This document shows positions 1-7,798 of a stretch of DNA of 16,916 bases, one piece after another. Below the pieces are notes generated by a model. The model did not search any database and was not told the DNA's origin. It saw only the letters and a list, made by a program, of their open reading frames with translations. The stretch is from positions 1-16,916 of the forward strand of contig DVJK01000108.1 in the NCBI GenBank assembly GCA_018716795.1, written 5' to 3'. Each line of letters starts with the position of its first letter. Position 1 is the stretch's first letter. Made by a program: the position numbers and the translations under genes. This DNA comes from Candidatus Scatomorpha merdipullorum. Lineage in GTDB: Bacteria > Bacillota > Clostridia > Oscillospirales > Oscillospiraceae.

Positions 1-1931
1 GGGTCGAAGAGGCGGTTATATTGAAGGATGCGGTATGCCCGAAGCAGCTCGTCGTCCTTCACGGCCTCGTCACTGAGGTAGTGCCAGCGGCCGGAGGCGT
101 CCATCGCGCCGTAGGCGTTTATGGCGGGCCAGGAGCTTTGCAGCTCCGAGAGAAAGTAGCCGTAGGGCGTGTTGCGAAGCCCGACGGTCTCGAGCAGGAG
201 CTGGGAGAGGTAGTTTATGGAGGTATAGCCCTCGTCTCGCGCCTCGAGGCCCTTATTCGACCAGATATAGAAGGGCGTTATGTACTGCCGCTCGAATTCC
301 GAGAGCTGAAGCTCGCCGCTGTCATGGCCGTAGACGAGGTCGTAAAAGCCCTTTTCCAGCTTGGGCTGGTGGTCGCCGAAGAAGATCACGACGACCTCGC
401 GCTCCAGGGCGCGCAGATAGTCTATGAACTCCCTCGTCTCCGCGTCCGTCAGGCGTATGAGCGTGAGATACTGCTCCGTCACGGGGAACTCGCCCTCGTG
501 ACCGGAGACGTGCACCTCGCTCTCGACGTTCTTCGAGGTGTAGCCTCCGTGGTTCTGCATGGTTATGTTGAAGATGAAGAGGCCCTCTCCCGGCGCCCTG
601 GCCTCGTCGGCGGCCTCGTAGAGCTCTATGAGCCGCTCGTAGTTCCACTCGTCCGTGGGATAGCCGCGCAGCCGGTCATAGCCCGTGTAGTCGTCGAGCC
701 AGACGCTATCGTCAAAGCCGAAGCGCTCGTAGACCGCGGTGCGGTTCCAGCCGCTCTTCCAGTAGGGGTGGAAGCTCAGCGCGGAATAGCCCTGGGCCTT
801 GAGCGTGCTCACGAGCGAGCCGGTGGGGTAGTTTATATAGGTCTGGTAGGCCACGGAGCCGGAGGGCAGGAAGGCCATCGTGTCGCCGGTCAGGAACTCA
901 TACTCGCTGTTGGCGGTGTTGCCGCCTATGACGGAGGAGTATACGTGCCCGTGTATGCTCTCATCGGCGAAGGCGTCGAAGAAGTCGAGGAAGCTCTCGT
1001 CCGTCTCAAATCCGCCGAGCTCGCGGCTGTCCGAAAAGCTCTCGCTCATGACGACGAGGATGTCCGGCCTCTCCCCGGCGGGGCCGGCGAGGGCGTCCCG
1101 CTCCGCGGCGTTTTCAATCAGGCGGAGGCTTATCGCGTCCAGCGCCTCATCGCCGTATCCCTCGGGCTCCTCGATATCCAGGGTGCTGGCCGTGGCGATG
1201 AAGTACATGACCGAGCTCGCGCGGAATTCGTTGTCGTTCCAGTTCATGTATATGCCGTTGCGGTACATGAGGCCGGTGTGCAGGCAGAGGTAGGCGTATA
1301 TCACCGCCCCTGCCAGGGGCAGCGCGCGGCTTACGAGCCGCGAGACGCGGCCCATTTTCCCGCCGGGGAAGAGCCTCCAGGTCCAGAGGCCGAAGGCCAG
1401 CGCGAATATGAGGCCGAGCGCGAAGGCCGCCGTCAGCTCCAGCTCATAGCTGCCGGAGACGTTCAGGGCCGTGCGCAGGCTGCCGAGGTCGATAAGCATG
1501 AACTGCCGGCCCCGGAACTGGATGAGCGCGTAGTTGACCGCGCCGAAGGCCGCGGCTGCCGCGCCCGTGCCCAGGGCCGCGAAGCGCGCCCCGCCCAGGG
1601 CGTACAAAAGCGCGCAGGCCGCCGCCACCCAGAGCGCGCCGAGCTCGTGCAGCGGCCCCTCGGCCGCGCTGGTCCAGCCGAACTCGCCCAGGGAGAGCAG
1701 CTGCGTCGCGGCGTACCAGCCTATGCCGCAGAAAAGCGCCTCGCCCAGCCAGGCCAGCGCCGGGAGATACCGCCTCGCAAGCCGCTCGAGCCCCAGGGCC
1801 GCGGCCATCGCCGCCGCGGTTACAAGCCCGTCTGCCGGGCCCATGCCGCCCGAGGCCATAAGCGCGCAGGCGCAGCCCGCGCATATCATTCCCGCCGCCG
1901 AGGCGGGATAAATTGTCCTTTGCTTTTCCAT
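1..1931 (-). CDS. LTA synthase family protein (membrane phosphoglycerol transferase, sulfatase fold), 3' end cut by window
   Basis: The minus-strand frame stays open from an ATG at 1931-1929 to the window edge, giving at least 643 residues; the C-terminus is missing. The first ~200 residues hold about five hydrophobic segments, and the rest is an extracellular alkaline-phosphatase/sulfatase-type domain. Visible active-site elements are ESFSD (E297-D301), GGNTANSEYEF with candidate nucleophile T339, a HPYW motif, and FFGDHQPK with D520/H521. These match the metal and threonine sites of LtaS/OpgB-family enzymes, which move glycerol-phosphate from phosphatidylglycerol onto lipoteichoic acid or glycans outside the cell. 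The variant with ESFSD is common in Clostridia, and its exact acceptor is generally unproven. A GGAGG lies ~21 nt upstream of the chosen ATG, which is too far to be convincing, but no in-frame alternative start lies nearer to it. The gene is divergent from the dpp operon and has its own promoter-like sequence. Family call is strong; the specific polymer is unknown. Confidence 0.92.
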   Translation of the reverse strand, partial: MEKQRTIYPASAAGMICAGCACALMASGGMGPADGLVTAAAMAAALGLERLARRYLPALAWLGEALFCGIGWYAATQLLSLGEFGWTSAAEGPLHELGALWVAAACALLYALGGARFAALGTGAAAAAFGAVNYALIQFRGRQFMLIDLGSLRTALNVSGSYELELTAAFALGLIFALAFGLWTWRLFPGGKMGRVSRLVSRALPLAGAVIYAYLCLHTGLMYRNGIYMNWNDNEFRASSVMYFIATASTLDIEEPEGYGDEALDAISLRLIENAAERDALAGPAGERPDILVVMSESFSDSRELGGFETDESFLDFFDAFADESIHGHVYSSVIGGNTANSEYEFLTGDTMAFLPSGSVAYQTYINYPTGSLVSTLKAQGYSALSFHPYWKSGWNRTAVYERFGFDDSVWLDDYTGYDRLRGYPTDEWNYERLIELYEAADEARAPGEGLFIFNITMQNHGGYTSKNVESEVHVSGHEGEFPVTEQYLTLIRLTDAETREFIDYLRALEREVVVIFFGDHQPKLEKGFYDLVYGHDSGELQLSEFERQYITPFYIWSNKGLEARDEGYTSINYLSQLLLETVGLRNTPYGYFLSELQSSWPAINAYGAMDASGRWHYLSDEAVKDDELLRAYRILQYNRLFD

Positions 1932-1997
1932 GTCAAACCGCCCGAGGGCGTACCTCCGCAAAATGGCGCCGCGATGCCGCGCGCCTTCACAGCGCCT

Positions 1998-2026
1998 ACT
2001 TTATCACCATTCGACAAGCTATGCAA
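1998..2026 (-). promoter_or_regulatory. Candidate promoter of the LTA-synthase-like gene
   Basis: On the minus strand, TTGCAT (2026-2021) and TAAAGT (2003-1998) are separated by 17 nt. The matches to the sigma-A consensus are modest (3/6 and 4/6), but spacing and direction are right. Transcription would begin near 1991, leaving a leader of about 60 nt. Confidence 0.35.
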
Positions 2027-2039
2027 CAGTCCGCGGCAA

Positions 2040-2056
2040 AGTTAAGGAAATGTTAA
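2040..2056 (-). promoter_or_regulatory. PhoP-box-like tandem repeat
   Basis: Read on the minus strand, TTAACA (2056-2051) is followed after 5 nt by TTAACT (2045-2040), an 11-bp direct repeat. The Bacillus PhoP recognition pattern is repeated TT(A/C/T)A(C/T)A hexamers about 11 bp apart. The repeat sits about 14 bp upstream of the proposed -35 of the LTA-synthase-like gene. Only two half-sites are visible, whereas functional PhoP sites usually have four, so the assignment is tentative. Confidence 0.35.
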
Positions 2057-2070
2057 AAAGCCCTCCCCTG

Positions 2071-2094
2071 CCCCGGCCGGCCCGCCCGCCGGGG
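2071..2094. repeat. GC-rich inverted repeat in the divergent intergenic region
   Basis: CCCCGGC (2071-2077) and GCCGGGG (2088-2094) form a perfect 7-bp stem around a 10-nt loop. It lies in a very GC-rich stretch (about 2061-2128) between the two divergent promoters. No T-tract follows on the plus strand; on the minus strand a run of five T appears only about 10 nt after it, so a terminator role is weak. Apart from this and the listed promoter and operator candidates, I see no gene in 1932-2282. Confidence 0.4.
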
Positions 2095-2154
2095 CGCCTT
2101 GCCGCGCGCGGCGCGCTCTTCGGGCCCTCGTGTCGAAACACATTAAAAATGAGG

Positions 2155-2233
2155 GGTATTACCTTAATCCTGTGGATTTGCGCCGGGGCGGGCAGGTGGT
2201 ATATTTATGGTGCCTATTTAAATCCGTAATACC
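2155..2233. repeat. 8-bp inverted repeats flanking the dpp promoter
   Basis: GGTATTAC (2155-2162) and GTAATACC (2226-2233) are exact reverse complements, centred near 2194, with the proposed -35/-10 elements (2178-2205) between them. Within the same region AATCC-TGT-GGATT (2166-2178) is a 13-bp interrupted palindrome that touches the -35, and ATTTAAAT (2216-2223) is an 8-bp palindrome downstream of the -10. The arrangement resembles paired operator sites, but no known regulator motif is recognised. Confidence 0.4.
2178..2205 (+). promoter_or_regulatory. Candidate promoter of the dpp/M24 operon (extended -10)
   Basis: TTGCGC (2178-2183), a 16-nt spacer and TATATT (2200-2205, 5/6 to consensus). 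TGG directly precedes the -10, giving the TGn extended -10 motif that can compensate for a weak -35. The predicted start near 2212 leaves a leader of about 70 nt containing a small hairpin. Confidence 0.5.
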
Positions 2234-2240
2234 TGGGCCG

Positions 2241-2255
2241 CCCCGTCAGACGGGG
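2241..2255 (+). repeat. Small hairpin in the dpp leader
   Basis: CCCCGT (2241-2246) and ACGGGG (2250-2255) form a perfect 6-bp stem with loop CAG. It lies ~28 nt before the first permease start. No T-tract follows, so it may stabilise the 5' end of the mRNA rather than terminate transcription. Confidence 0.4.
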
Positions 2256-2282
2256 AAATACTCGAGGGAGGAGCGAGAAGGC

Positions 2283-3236
2283 ATGATTAGGTACATCGCC
2301 AAACGAATCCTGATGATGATCCCGGTGCTGCTGGGCGTCATACTTGTCGTGTTCATCATGAACCACATCTCCGACGGCGACCCCGCCCGCATGCTCGCCG
2401 GCGAGAGCGCCAGCGAGGAGGCGGTCGAGGCAATCCGCGAGGAGCTGGGCCTGAACGACCCGCTTCCCGTGCAGTTTTTCAACTACGTGAAGGGCATCGT
2501 CACCGAGTTTGACCTGGGCACCTCGTACCAGACCAAGCGCCCGGTCATAGACGAGCTCATGGACCGCTTCCCGACCACGGCGACGCTGGCCTTCCTCTGC
2601 ATGATAATCTCAGCCGTCGTCGGCATAGGCCTGGGGATAATCTCGGCGGTCAAGCAGAACACGCTGATTGACCACCTCTCCACGGGCCTCGCGCTCTTCG
2701 GCGTGTCCATGCCGGCCTTCTGGGCGGGCCTGATGCTCATACTGCTGTTTTCAATCTATCTGGGCTGGCTGCCGGTGCAGGGCCTGGACGACGGATGGGT
2801 GAGCTGGGTGCTGCCGACCATAACCTCCAGCATGGCCGGCATGGCGACCATCACGCGCATGACGCGCTCGAGCATGCTGGAGGTCATCTGCCAGGACTAC
2901 ATCGTCACGGCCCGCGCCAAGGGCCTGAACGAGCGCGTTATCATCATAAAGCACGCGCTCAAAAACGCGCTCATCCCCATCATCACCGTCCTCGGCATCC
3001 AGCTGGGCATCATGCTCGGCGGCGCGGTGCTGACGGAGACGGTCTTCTCCATACCCGGCCTCGGCAAGTATATGGTCGACAGCATAAAGAACCGCGACTA
3101 CCCGGTCGTGCAGGGCGGCGTCCTGCTGCTCGCGCTGGTGTTCAGCCTTGTCAACCTCCTGGTCGACATCATCTACGCCTACGTCGACCCGCGCATAAAG
3201 TCTCAGTACAGCCGCAGCCGCAGGCACAGCAGCTGA
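2283..3236 (+). CDS. dppB: Dipeptide/oligopeptide-type ABC transporter permease (DppB family)
   Basis: 317 residues, the normal length for a DppB/OppB/NikB-type inner-membrane permease. The N-terminus MIRYIAKRILMMIPVLLGV is the classic start of the family. About six membrane segments are visible (roughly 8-26, 98-122, 134-160, 178-200, 230-255, 278-300). The EAA loop that docks the ATPases lies at about 205-231 (DYIVTARAKGLNERVI, then KHALKNALIPI). It would form the translocation channel with the next gene product. I chose the ATG at 2283, not the upstream ATG at 2130 in the same frame, because conserved homology starts here, a GGGAGG lies ~11 nt upstream, and the proposed promoter lies between the two ATGs. 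It is first in a same-strand run of seven genes. Substrate (dipeptide, oligopeptide, glutathione, nickel) cannot be read from the permease; the symbol marks family only. Confidence 0.93.
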   Translation: MIRYIAKRILMMIPVLLGVILVVFIMNHISDGDPARMLAGESASEEAVEAIREELGLNDPLPVQFFNYVKGIVTEFDLGTSYQTKRPVIDELMDRFPTTATLAFLCMIISAVVGIGLGIISAVKQNTLIDHLSTGLALFGVSMPAFWAGLMLILLFSIYLGWLPVQGLDDGWVSWVLPTITSSMAGMATITRMTRSSMLEVICQDYIVTARAKGLNERVIIIKHALKNALIPIITVLGIQLGIMLGGAVLTETVFSIPGLGKYMVDSIKNRDYPVVQGGVLLLALVFSLVNLLVDIIYAYVDPRIKSQYSRSRRHSS

Positions 3237-3256
3237 AGGGAAAGGGGGAGCAAATC

Positions 3257-4171
3257 ATGTCCAAAATGCACACTGAGGCCATGGATCGCCTGAGCAGGAA
3301 GAAAAAGCGCAAGAAGAAGGAGGCCGTCGGCGTCTGGTCCGAGGTCCTCTACCGGCTTTCCCGCAACCGCGCGGCCATTTTCGGCCTTATCGTCATGTTC
3401 ATCCTCGTGCTGTTCGCGCTCTTCCCGCAGGCCTTCGCCAGCGAGGGCTACGACAACCAGGACTACACCCGCATCTTCGTCTCGCCCTGCCTGGAGCACC
3501 CCTTCGGCACCGACAACGTGGGCCGCGACATCTTCAGCCGCGTTGTCTACGGCGCGCGCATCTCGCTGGCCGTCGGCCTCATGGCCATGCTGGGCAGCCT
3601 CGTCGTGGGCGGCACCCTCGGCGCGCTGGCCGCCGTCAACGGGAACGTCTCGGACAACATCATCATGCGCATCTGCGACGTGTTCATGTCCATACCCAGC
3701 ACGCTGCTGGCCATCTCCATCTGCGCCGCGCTGGGCAACGGCATGACGAACCTGATAATCGCGATAACGATATCCCTGATACCCTCCTTCTCCCGGACGG
3801 TGCGCGCCTCCATCCTCACCGTCAAGGACCAGGAGTACATAGAGGCCGCGAGGGCCATCGGCGCGAGCAAGATACGCCTCGTCTTCCGCCACATGATTCC
3901 CAACGCCATGGGCCCGATTATCGTCCGCGCCACGCTGGACGTCGCCGGCAGCATCACCGCCGCCGCCGCGCTGAGCTTTATCGGCCTCGGCGTGACGCCG
4001 CCCACGCCGGAGTGGGGCTGCATGCTCAACCAGGCGAAGCAGTACATCACCAGCTTCGACAAGTGGTATATCGTGGCCTTCCCCGGCATCATGATAATGC
4101 TCACCGTCTTCGCCCTCAACCTCTTCGGCGACGGCCTGCGCGACGCCTTCGACCCGCGCTCGAAGAACTGA
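3257..4171 (+). CDS. dppC: Dipeptide/oligopeptide-type ABC transporter permease (DppC family)
   Basis: 304 residues, typical of DppC/OppC permeases. A very basic cytoplasmic N-terminus (about residues 11-21, KKKRKKK) precedes the first membrane helix at ~39-57. Next comes the family block HPFGTDNVGRDIFSRVVYGA (81-100), which marks the start of the BPD_transp_1 domain. The EAA loop lies at ~193-221 (EYIEAARAIGASKIRLVF, then RHMIPNAMGP), and the C-terminus NLFGDGLRDAFDPR is characteristic. The start at 3257 has a GGGGGAG Shine-Dalgarno 7 nt upstream. It follows the DppB gene by 20 nt and should pair with it as a heterodimeric channel. Confidence 0.93.
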   Translation: MSKMHTEAMDRLSRKKKRKKKEAVGVWSEVLYRLSRNRAAIFGLIVMFILVLFALFPQAFASEGYDNQDYTRIFVSPCLEHPFGTDNVGRDIFSRVVYGARISLAVGLMAMLGSLVVGGTLGALAAVNGNVSDNIIMRICDVFMSIPSTLLAISICAALGNGMTNLIIAITISLIPSFSRTVRASILTVKDQEYIEAARAIGASKIRLVFRHMIPNAMGPIIVRATLDVAGSITAAAALSFIGLGVTPPTPEWGCMLNQAKQYITSFDKWYIVAFPGIMIMLTVFALNLFGDGLRDAFDPRSKN

Positions 4172-4201
4172 GGCGGCCAGGCAGAAAGGACAGCTATTGA
4201 A

Positions 4202-5176
4202 ATGGAAGCTCTGCTCAAGGTAGAAAACCTCGTCGTCCACTACGAGACGCACAACGCGGTCGTGGAGGCGGTCAACGACGTCTCCTTCGAGATAATGCCC
4301 GGCCAGACCCTCGGCCTCGTCGGCGAGACGGGCGCGGGCAAGACCACCATCGCCCTCGCCATCATGTCCCTGCTGCCCAAGTACACGGGGCACATTATCC
4401 AGGGCGGCATAGAGTTCGGCGGCAAGGACCTCGCAAAGCTCTCGCAGCGCGAGATGCGCTCCATCCGCGGGCGCGACATCTCGATGATATTCCAGGACCC
4501 CATGAGCGCGCTGAACCCGGTCATGCCGGTCGGCGAGCAGATTGCCGAGCTGATACGCCTGCACCAGCGCGTCTCCCGCGCGGAGGCGGCCAAGAGGGCG
4601 CGCGACATACTCAAGAAGGTCGGCATCCAGCCGGACCGCGCCGGGGAATACCCGCACCAGTTCTCCGGCGGCATGAAGCAGCGCGTGGTCATCGCGATGG
4701 CCCTGGCCTGCAACCCGAAGCTGCTCATCGCCGACGAGCCGACGACCGCGCTGGACGTCACTATTCAGGCCCAGGTGCTCGAGCTCATACGCGAGCTCAA
4801 GGACGAGTCGGGCACCTCCATGCTGCTCATCACCCACGACCTCGGCGTCGTGGCCGAGACCTGCGACACCGTGGCGGTCATATACGCCGGCGAGATTGTC
4901 GAGCTCGGCACGCTTGAGGACATCTTCGACCACGCCGCCCACCCCTACACCCAGTGTCTCTTCGCCACCATACCGAGCCTGGACAAGGATGTGGAGCGGC
5001 TCCAGCCGATAACCGGCCCGGCGGTCAACGCCGCCGACCTGCCCGAGGGCTGCAGCTTCTGCGAGCGCTGCCCCAAGGCGCTCGAGCTCTGCAGGACGCA
5101 CGACCCGCACAGGGTTGAGGTCTCCTCCGGGCACATAGTCAAATGCGTGCTGGCCGAGCAGGGCCTGCTCGATTGA
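4202..5176 (+). CDS. dppD: Dipeptide/oligopeptide ABC transporter ATP-binding protein (DppD family)
   Basis: 324 residues, family length. All ATPase motifs are intact: Walker A GETGAGKT (41-48), Q-loop Q98, signature SGGMKQ (155-160), Walker B LLIADEP (174-180) and H-loop H212. The C-terminal oligopeptide-transporter extension carries C284, C287, C290 and C297 (CSFCERCPKALELC). In at least one characterised Opp system (Mycobacterium tuberculosis) the equivalent cysteine cluster holds an iron-sulfur cluster; whether this one does is unknown. It works as a heterodimer with the DppF-type ATPase encoded next, powering import. The likely Shine-Dalgarno (AAAGGA) is about 13 nt from the ATG, slightly long. 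Confidence 0.94.
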   Translation: MEALLKVENLVVHYETHNAVVEAVNDVSFEIMPGQTLGLVGETGAGKTTIALAIMSLLPKYTGHIIQGGIEFGGKDLAKLSQREMRSIRGRDISMIFQDPMSALNPVMPVGEQIAELIRLHQRVSRAEAAKRARDILKKVGIQPDRAGEYPHQFSGGMKQRVVIAMALACNPKLLIADEPTTALDVTIQAQVLELIRELKDESGTSMLLITHDLGVVAETCDTVAVIYAGEIVELGTLEDIFDHAAHPYTQCLFATIPSLDKDVERLQPITGPAVNAADLPEGCSFCERCPKALELCRTHDPHRVEVSSGHIVKCVLAEQGLLD

Positions 5177-5208
5177 ATACGCCGTTCCGGCGGGAATGAG
5201 AGGCGCAT

Positions 5209-6162
5209 ATGTCAGTTATTCTGGAAACAAAGAACCTGCGCAAATACTTCAAGACGCCCCACGGCTACCTGCACGCCGTCGAGGACGTGAGCCTGCAGAT
5301 AAACCGCGGCGAGACGATGGGCATCGTCGGCGAGAGCGGCTGCGGCAAGTCGACGCTGGGCCGCACGATACTCCACCTGCTCGAGCCCACGGGCGGCGAG
5401 ATTTGGTTTGACGGCGAGAACATCACCGGCGTGCGCGGCAAGCAGCTCAAGGAGCTGCGCCGCCATATGCAGATTATCTTCCAGGACCCCTTCTCCTCGC
5501 TCAACCCGCGCATGACGGTCGGCGAGATAATAGGCGAGCCGCTGAAGATATACCGCGTGACGAAGTCCAAGGAGGAGTATCACAGGCGCATTACGGAGCT
5601 CATGGACCTCGTCGGCCTCGCGCAGAGGAACATCAACAGCTATCCGCACGAGTTCGACGGCGGCCGCCGCCAGCGCATAGGCATCGCCCGCGCGCTGTGC
5701 CTGAACCCGAGCTTCATCGTCTGCGACGAGCCGGTCTCGGCCCTCGACGTGAGCATACAGGCGCAGATACTGAACCTGCTCCAGGAGCTGCAGGAGGAGC
5801 TGGGCCTGACGCTCATGTTCATCACCCACGACCTCTCCGTCGTGCGGCACATCTCGCAGCACATCTGCGTCATGTACCTCGGCCAGCTGGTGGAGAAGGC
5901 CCCGGCCAAGGAGCTCTTCGTCAAAAACTACCACCCGTACACCCGGGCGCTGCTCTCGGCCATACCCATCCCGTCCATACATGTCGAGCGCGAGCGCGTG
6001 CCGATAAAGGGCGAGCTGAGCTCGCCGATAAACCCCAAGCCCGGCTGCCGCTTCGCAAGCCGCTGCCCCTACGCCAAGGACGTCTGCCGAGAGGCCACGC
6101 CCGAGCTGCGCGAGATAAGCCCCGAGCACTTCACCGCCTGCCACTTTGCGCTCGAGCTGTAA
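5209..6162 (+). CDS. dppF: Dipeptide/oligopeptide ABC transporter ATP-binding protein (DppF family)
   Basis: 317 residues. Walker A GESGCGKST (41-49), Q-loop at Q92, Walker B FIVCDEP (169-175) and H-loop H207 are intact. The ABC signature reads FDGGRRQRIGIARAL from residue 149: the usual SGGQ is DGGR, with Ser replaced by Asp and Gln by Arg. I recall this variant from clostridial DppF-type proteins, so it need not mean inactivity, and the partner DppD has a canonical signature. The C-terminal cysteine segment (GCRFASRCPYAKDVC, 279-293) is present. A GAGAGG Shine-Dalgarno precedes the ATG by 5-6 nt. It forms the motor heterodimer with DppD. Confidence 0.94.
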   Translation: MSVILETKNLRKYFKTPHGYLHAVEDVSLQINRGETMGIVGESGCGKSTLGRTILHLLEPTGGEIWFDGENITGVRGKQLKELRRHMQIIFQDPFSSLNPRMTVGEIIGEPLKIYRVTKSKEEYHRRITELMDLVGLAQRNINSYPHEFDGGRRQRIGIARALCLNPSFIVCDEPVSALDVSIQAQILNLLQELQEELGLTLMFITHDLSVVRHISQHICVMYLGQLVEKAPAKELFVKNYHPYTRALLSAIPIPSIHVERERVPIKGELSSPINPKPGCRFASRCPYAKDVCREATPELREISPEHFTACHFALEL

Positions 6163-6166
6163 CCGG

Positions 6167-6194
6167 AATGTCTGTCGGCCCCGCGCCGGACATT
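6167..6194 (+). repeat. Imperfect hairpin between dppF and the binding-protein gene
   Basis: AATGTC (6167-6172) and GACATT (6189-6194) pair perfectly, with further CGGC/GCCG pairing inside. It lies just after the dppF stop and is followed by an AT-rich stretch without a real T-tract. Such intercistronic hairpins can stabilise the downstream binding-protein mRNA, which is usually needed in excess; that role is inference here. Confidence 0.35.
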
Positions 6195-6229
6195 TAAATA
6201 TCCCCAACAGGAGTCAGAGGAGGATGAAA

Positions 6230-7783
6230 ATGAAAGTTCACAAACGCGTACTAACCCTTGTCCTGGCCCTCGTCATGCTGCTGGCGCTCGCCGCCTGCGG
6301 CGGAGAGAGCGGCGGAGAGGAGACCGGCGGCCCCGAGACGGGCGAGGTCAAGGACACCATCACCGTCGCCGTCAACGCCGAGCCCTCAGTGCTCGATCCC
6401 CCGAACCAGCAGAGCGCCACCGCCGGCATGGTAAACGTGCAGATTTTTGAGGGCCTCGTCCGCCTGGACAACGAGACCGGCGAGATAGTCCCCTGCCTGG
6501 CCGAGAGCTGGGAGCAGATTGACGACTACACCATACGCTTCCACCTGCGCGACGACGTCTATTTCCACGACGGCAGCAAGCTCACCGCCGAGGACGTCAA
6601 GTTCACCTTCGACCGCGGCGCAGTGGCCCCGATGAAGGCCATGATTTTCGAGCCCTTCGACACCTCGAAGACCAAGATTATAGACGAGAACACCATTGAG
6701 CTGGGCACCAAGGACGTGTTCCCGCCCTTCCTGACCTACCTCACCAACAACGCCACCCTCATCGTCAGCAAGAACGCGGTCGAGGCCGCGGGCAGCGACG
6801 AGGTCTTCGGCCGCAACCCCGTCGGCACCGGCGCCTACAAGTTTGTCGAGTGGATAGCGGGCGACCGCATCGTCCTCGAGCGCAACGAGGAGTACTGGGG
6901 CGAGCTGCCCGAGTTCAAGAACCTCGTGATTCGCACGATAACCGACGACACCACCCGCGCCATGGCCCTCGAAAACGGCGAGATAGACATCGCCTACAAG
7001 CTGGCCCCGGCCCAGATGGAGATGCTCGCGGGCAGCGAGACCTCCGACATCGTCTCCTTCCCCGGCTACGCCACCGAGTACTGCGCCCTCAACGAGGCCT
7101 ACGAGCCGCTGAGCGACGTGCGCGTCCGTCAGGCCATGCGCTACGCCCTCGACCTCGACACCATGACCGAGATAGCCTTCGGCAACGGCGTCGTGGCCGA
7201 CGGCCCGGTCATGCCGAACATCTCCTGCTATGTGCCGCCCGCGGAGGGCCAGGAGTATGGGCAGGACATCGAGAAGGCCAAGGCGCTCATGAAGGAGGCC
7301 GGCTATGAGAACGGCTTCGACCTCACGATAGCCGTCAACGAGAACATCCAGCGCAGCACCATGGCCGAGATGCTGGCCAACTCCTGGAAGGAAATCGGCA
7401 TAAACGCCACCGTCCAGACCATTGAGTTCTCCACCCTCGTTGAGGACATGTACGCCGGCAACACCCAGGCCTTCATCATGGGCTTCACCGCCGGCGGCGA
7501 CGACGGTTCCTTCTTCGGCGACATGTTCATGACCGACAACGATTCCAACTGGATTGCGTACAGCAACCCCGAGCTCGACGAGCTCTTTGAGCTGGCCGCC
7601 GTCGAAATGGACCCCGAGGTCCGCAACGGATACTACGCCGAGGCCCAGTACATCCTGCGCGAGGATATGCCCTGGATAAGCCTGCGCTTCACGGACAACA
7701 TCTTCGGCATGTCCAAGGAGCTGACCGGCCTCGACCCCGACCCCGAGTTCTACTGCGAGTTCCGCTTCGTCAAGTCCCGGTAA
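6230..7783 (+). CDS. Peptide-type ABC transporter substrate-binding lipoprotein (SBP family 5)
   Basis: 517 residues. The N-terminus is a lipoprotein signal: basic MKVHKR, a hydrophobic stretch to about residue 20, then lipobox LAAC with C23 as the lipidated residue, followed by a Gly/Glu-rich linker (24-41). The mature part starts with DTITVAVNAEPSVLDP and carries the SBP_bac_5 hallmark at ~91-128 (AESWEQIDDYTIRFHL, then TAEDVKFTFDR). It is the extracytoplasmic receptor that captures the substrate and hands it to DppBC. I chose the second of two in-frame ATGs (6230 rather than 6224) because AGGAGG lies exactly 6 nt before it and abuts the first. Its place last among the transporter genes, after a hairpin, is common in clostridial dpp operons. 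Peptides are the likeliest ligand given the M24 proteins downstream, but family 5 also binds nickel, glutathione and opines. Confidence 0.93.
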   Translation: MKVHKRVLTLVLALVMLLALAACGGESGGEETGGPETGEVKDTITVAVNAEPSVLDPPNQQSATAGMVNVQIFEGLVRLDNETGEIVPCLAESWEQIDDYTIRFHLRDDVYFHDGSKLTAEDVKFTFDRGAVAPMKAMIFEPFDTSKTKIIDENTIELGTKDVFPPFLTYLTNNATLIVSKNAVEAAGSDEVFGRNPVGTGAYKFVEWIAGDRIVLERNEEYWGELPEFKNLVIRTITDDTTRAMALENGEIDIAYKLAPAQMEMLAGSETSDIVSFPGYATEYCALNEAYEPLSDVRVRQAMRYALDLDTMTEIAFGNGVVADGPVMPNISCYVPPAEGQEYGQDIEKAKALMKEAGYENGFDLTIAVNENIQRSTMAEMLANSWKEIGINATVQTIEFSTLVEDMYAGNTQAFIMGFTAGGDDGSFFGDMFMTDNDSNWIAYSNPELDELFELAAVEMDPEVRNGYYAEAQYILREDMPWISLRFTDNIFGMSKELTGLDPDPEFYCEFRFVKSR

Positions 7784-7798
7784 CATCCGGCAGAGTCC

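Noticed and set aside
21..2045. Plus-strand open frame of 674 codons antisense to the LTA-synthase-like gene
   Set aside because: It is rich in Arg, Ala, Gly and Val without any recognisable domain, and lies opposite a frame with clear sulfatase motifs. Long antisense frames are expected in GC-rich genes.
2071..2094. Terminator for a minus-strand transcript in the intergenic region
   Set aside because: The T-run on the minus strand is about 10 nt beyond the stem, and no gene lies upstream on that strand to be terminated; the neighbouring operon is divergent.
2130..2282. N-terminal extension of the DppB permease from an upstream ATG
   Set aside because: The extension would overlap the proposed promoter, has no membrane-protein homology and no Shine-Dalgarno, and the family start MIRYIAKRIL begins at 2283.
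3203..5134. Minus-strand open frame of 643 codons across dppC and dppD
   Set aside because: Its composition is His/Asp/Arg/Gly-rich low complexity, it spans two genuine genes on the other strand and shows no family motif.
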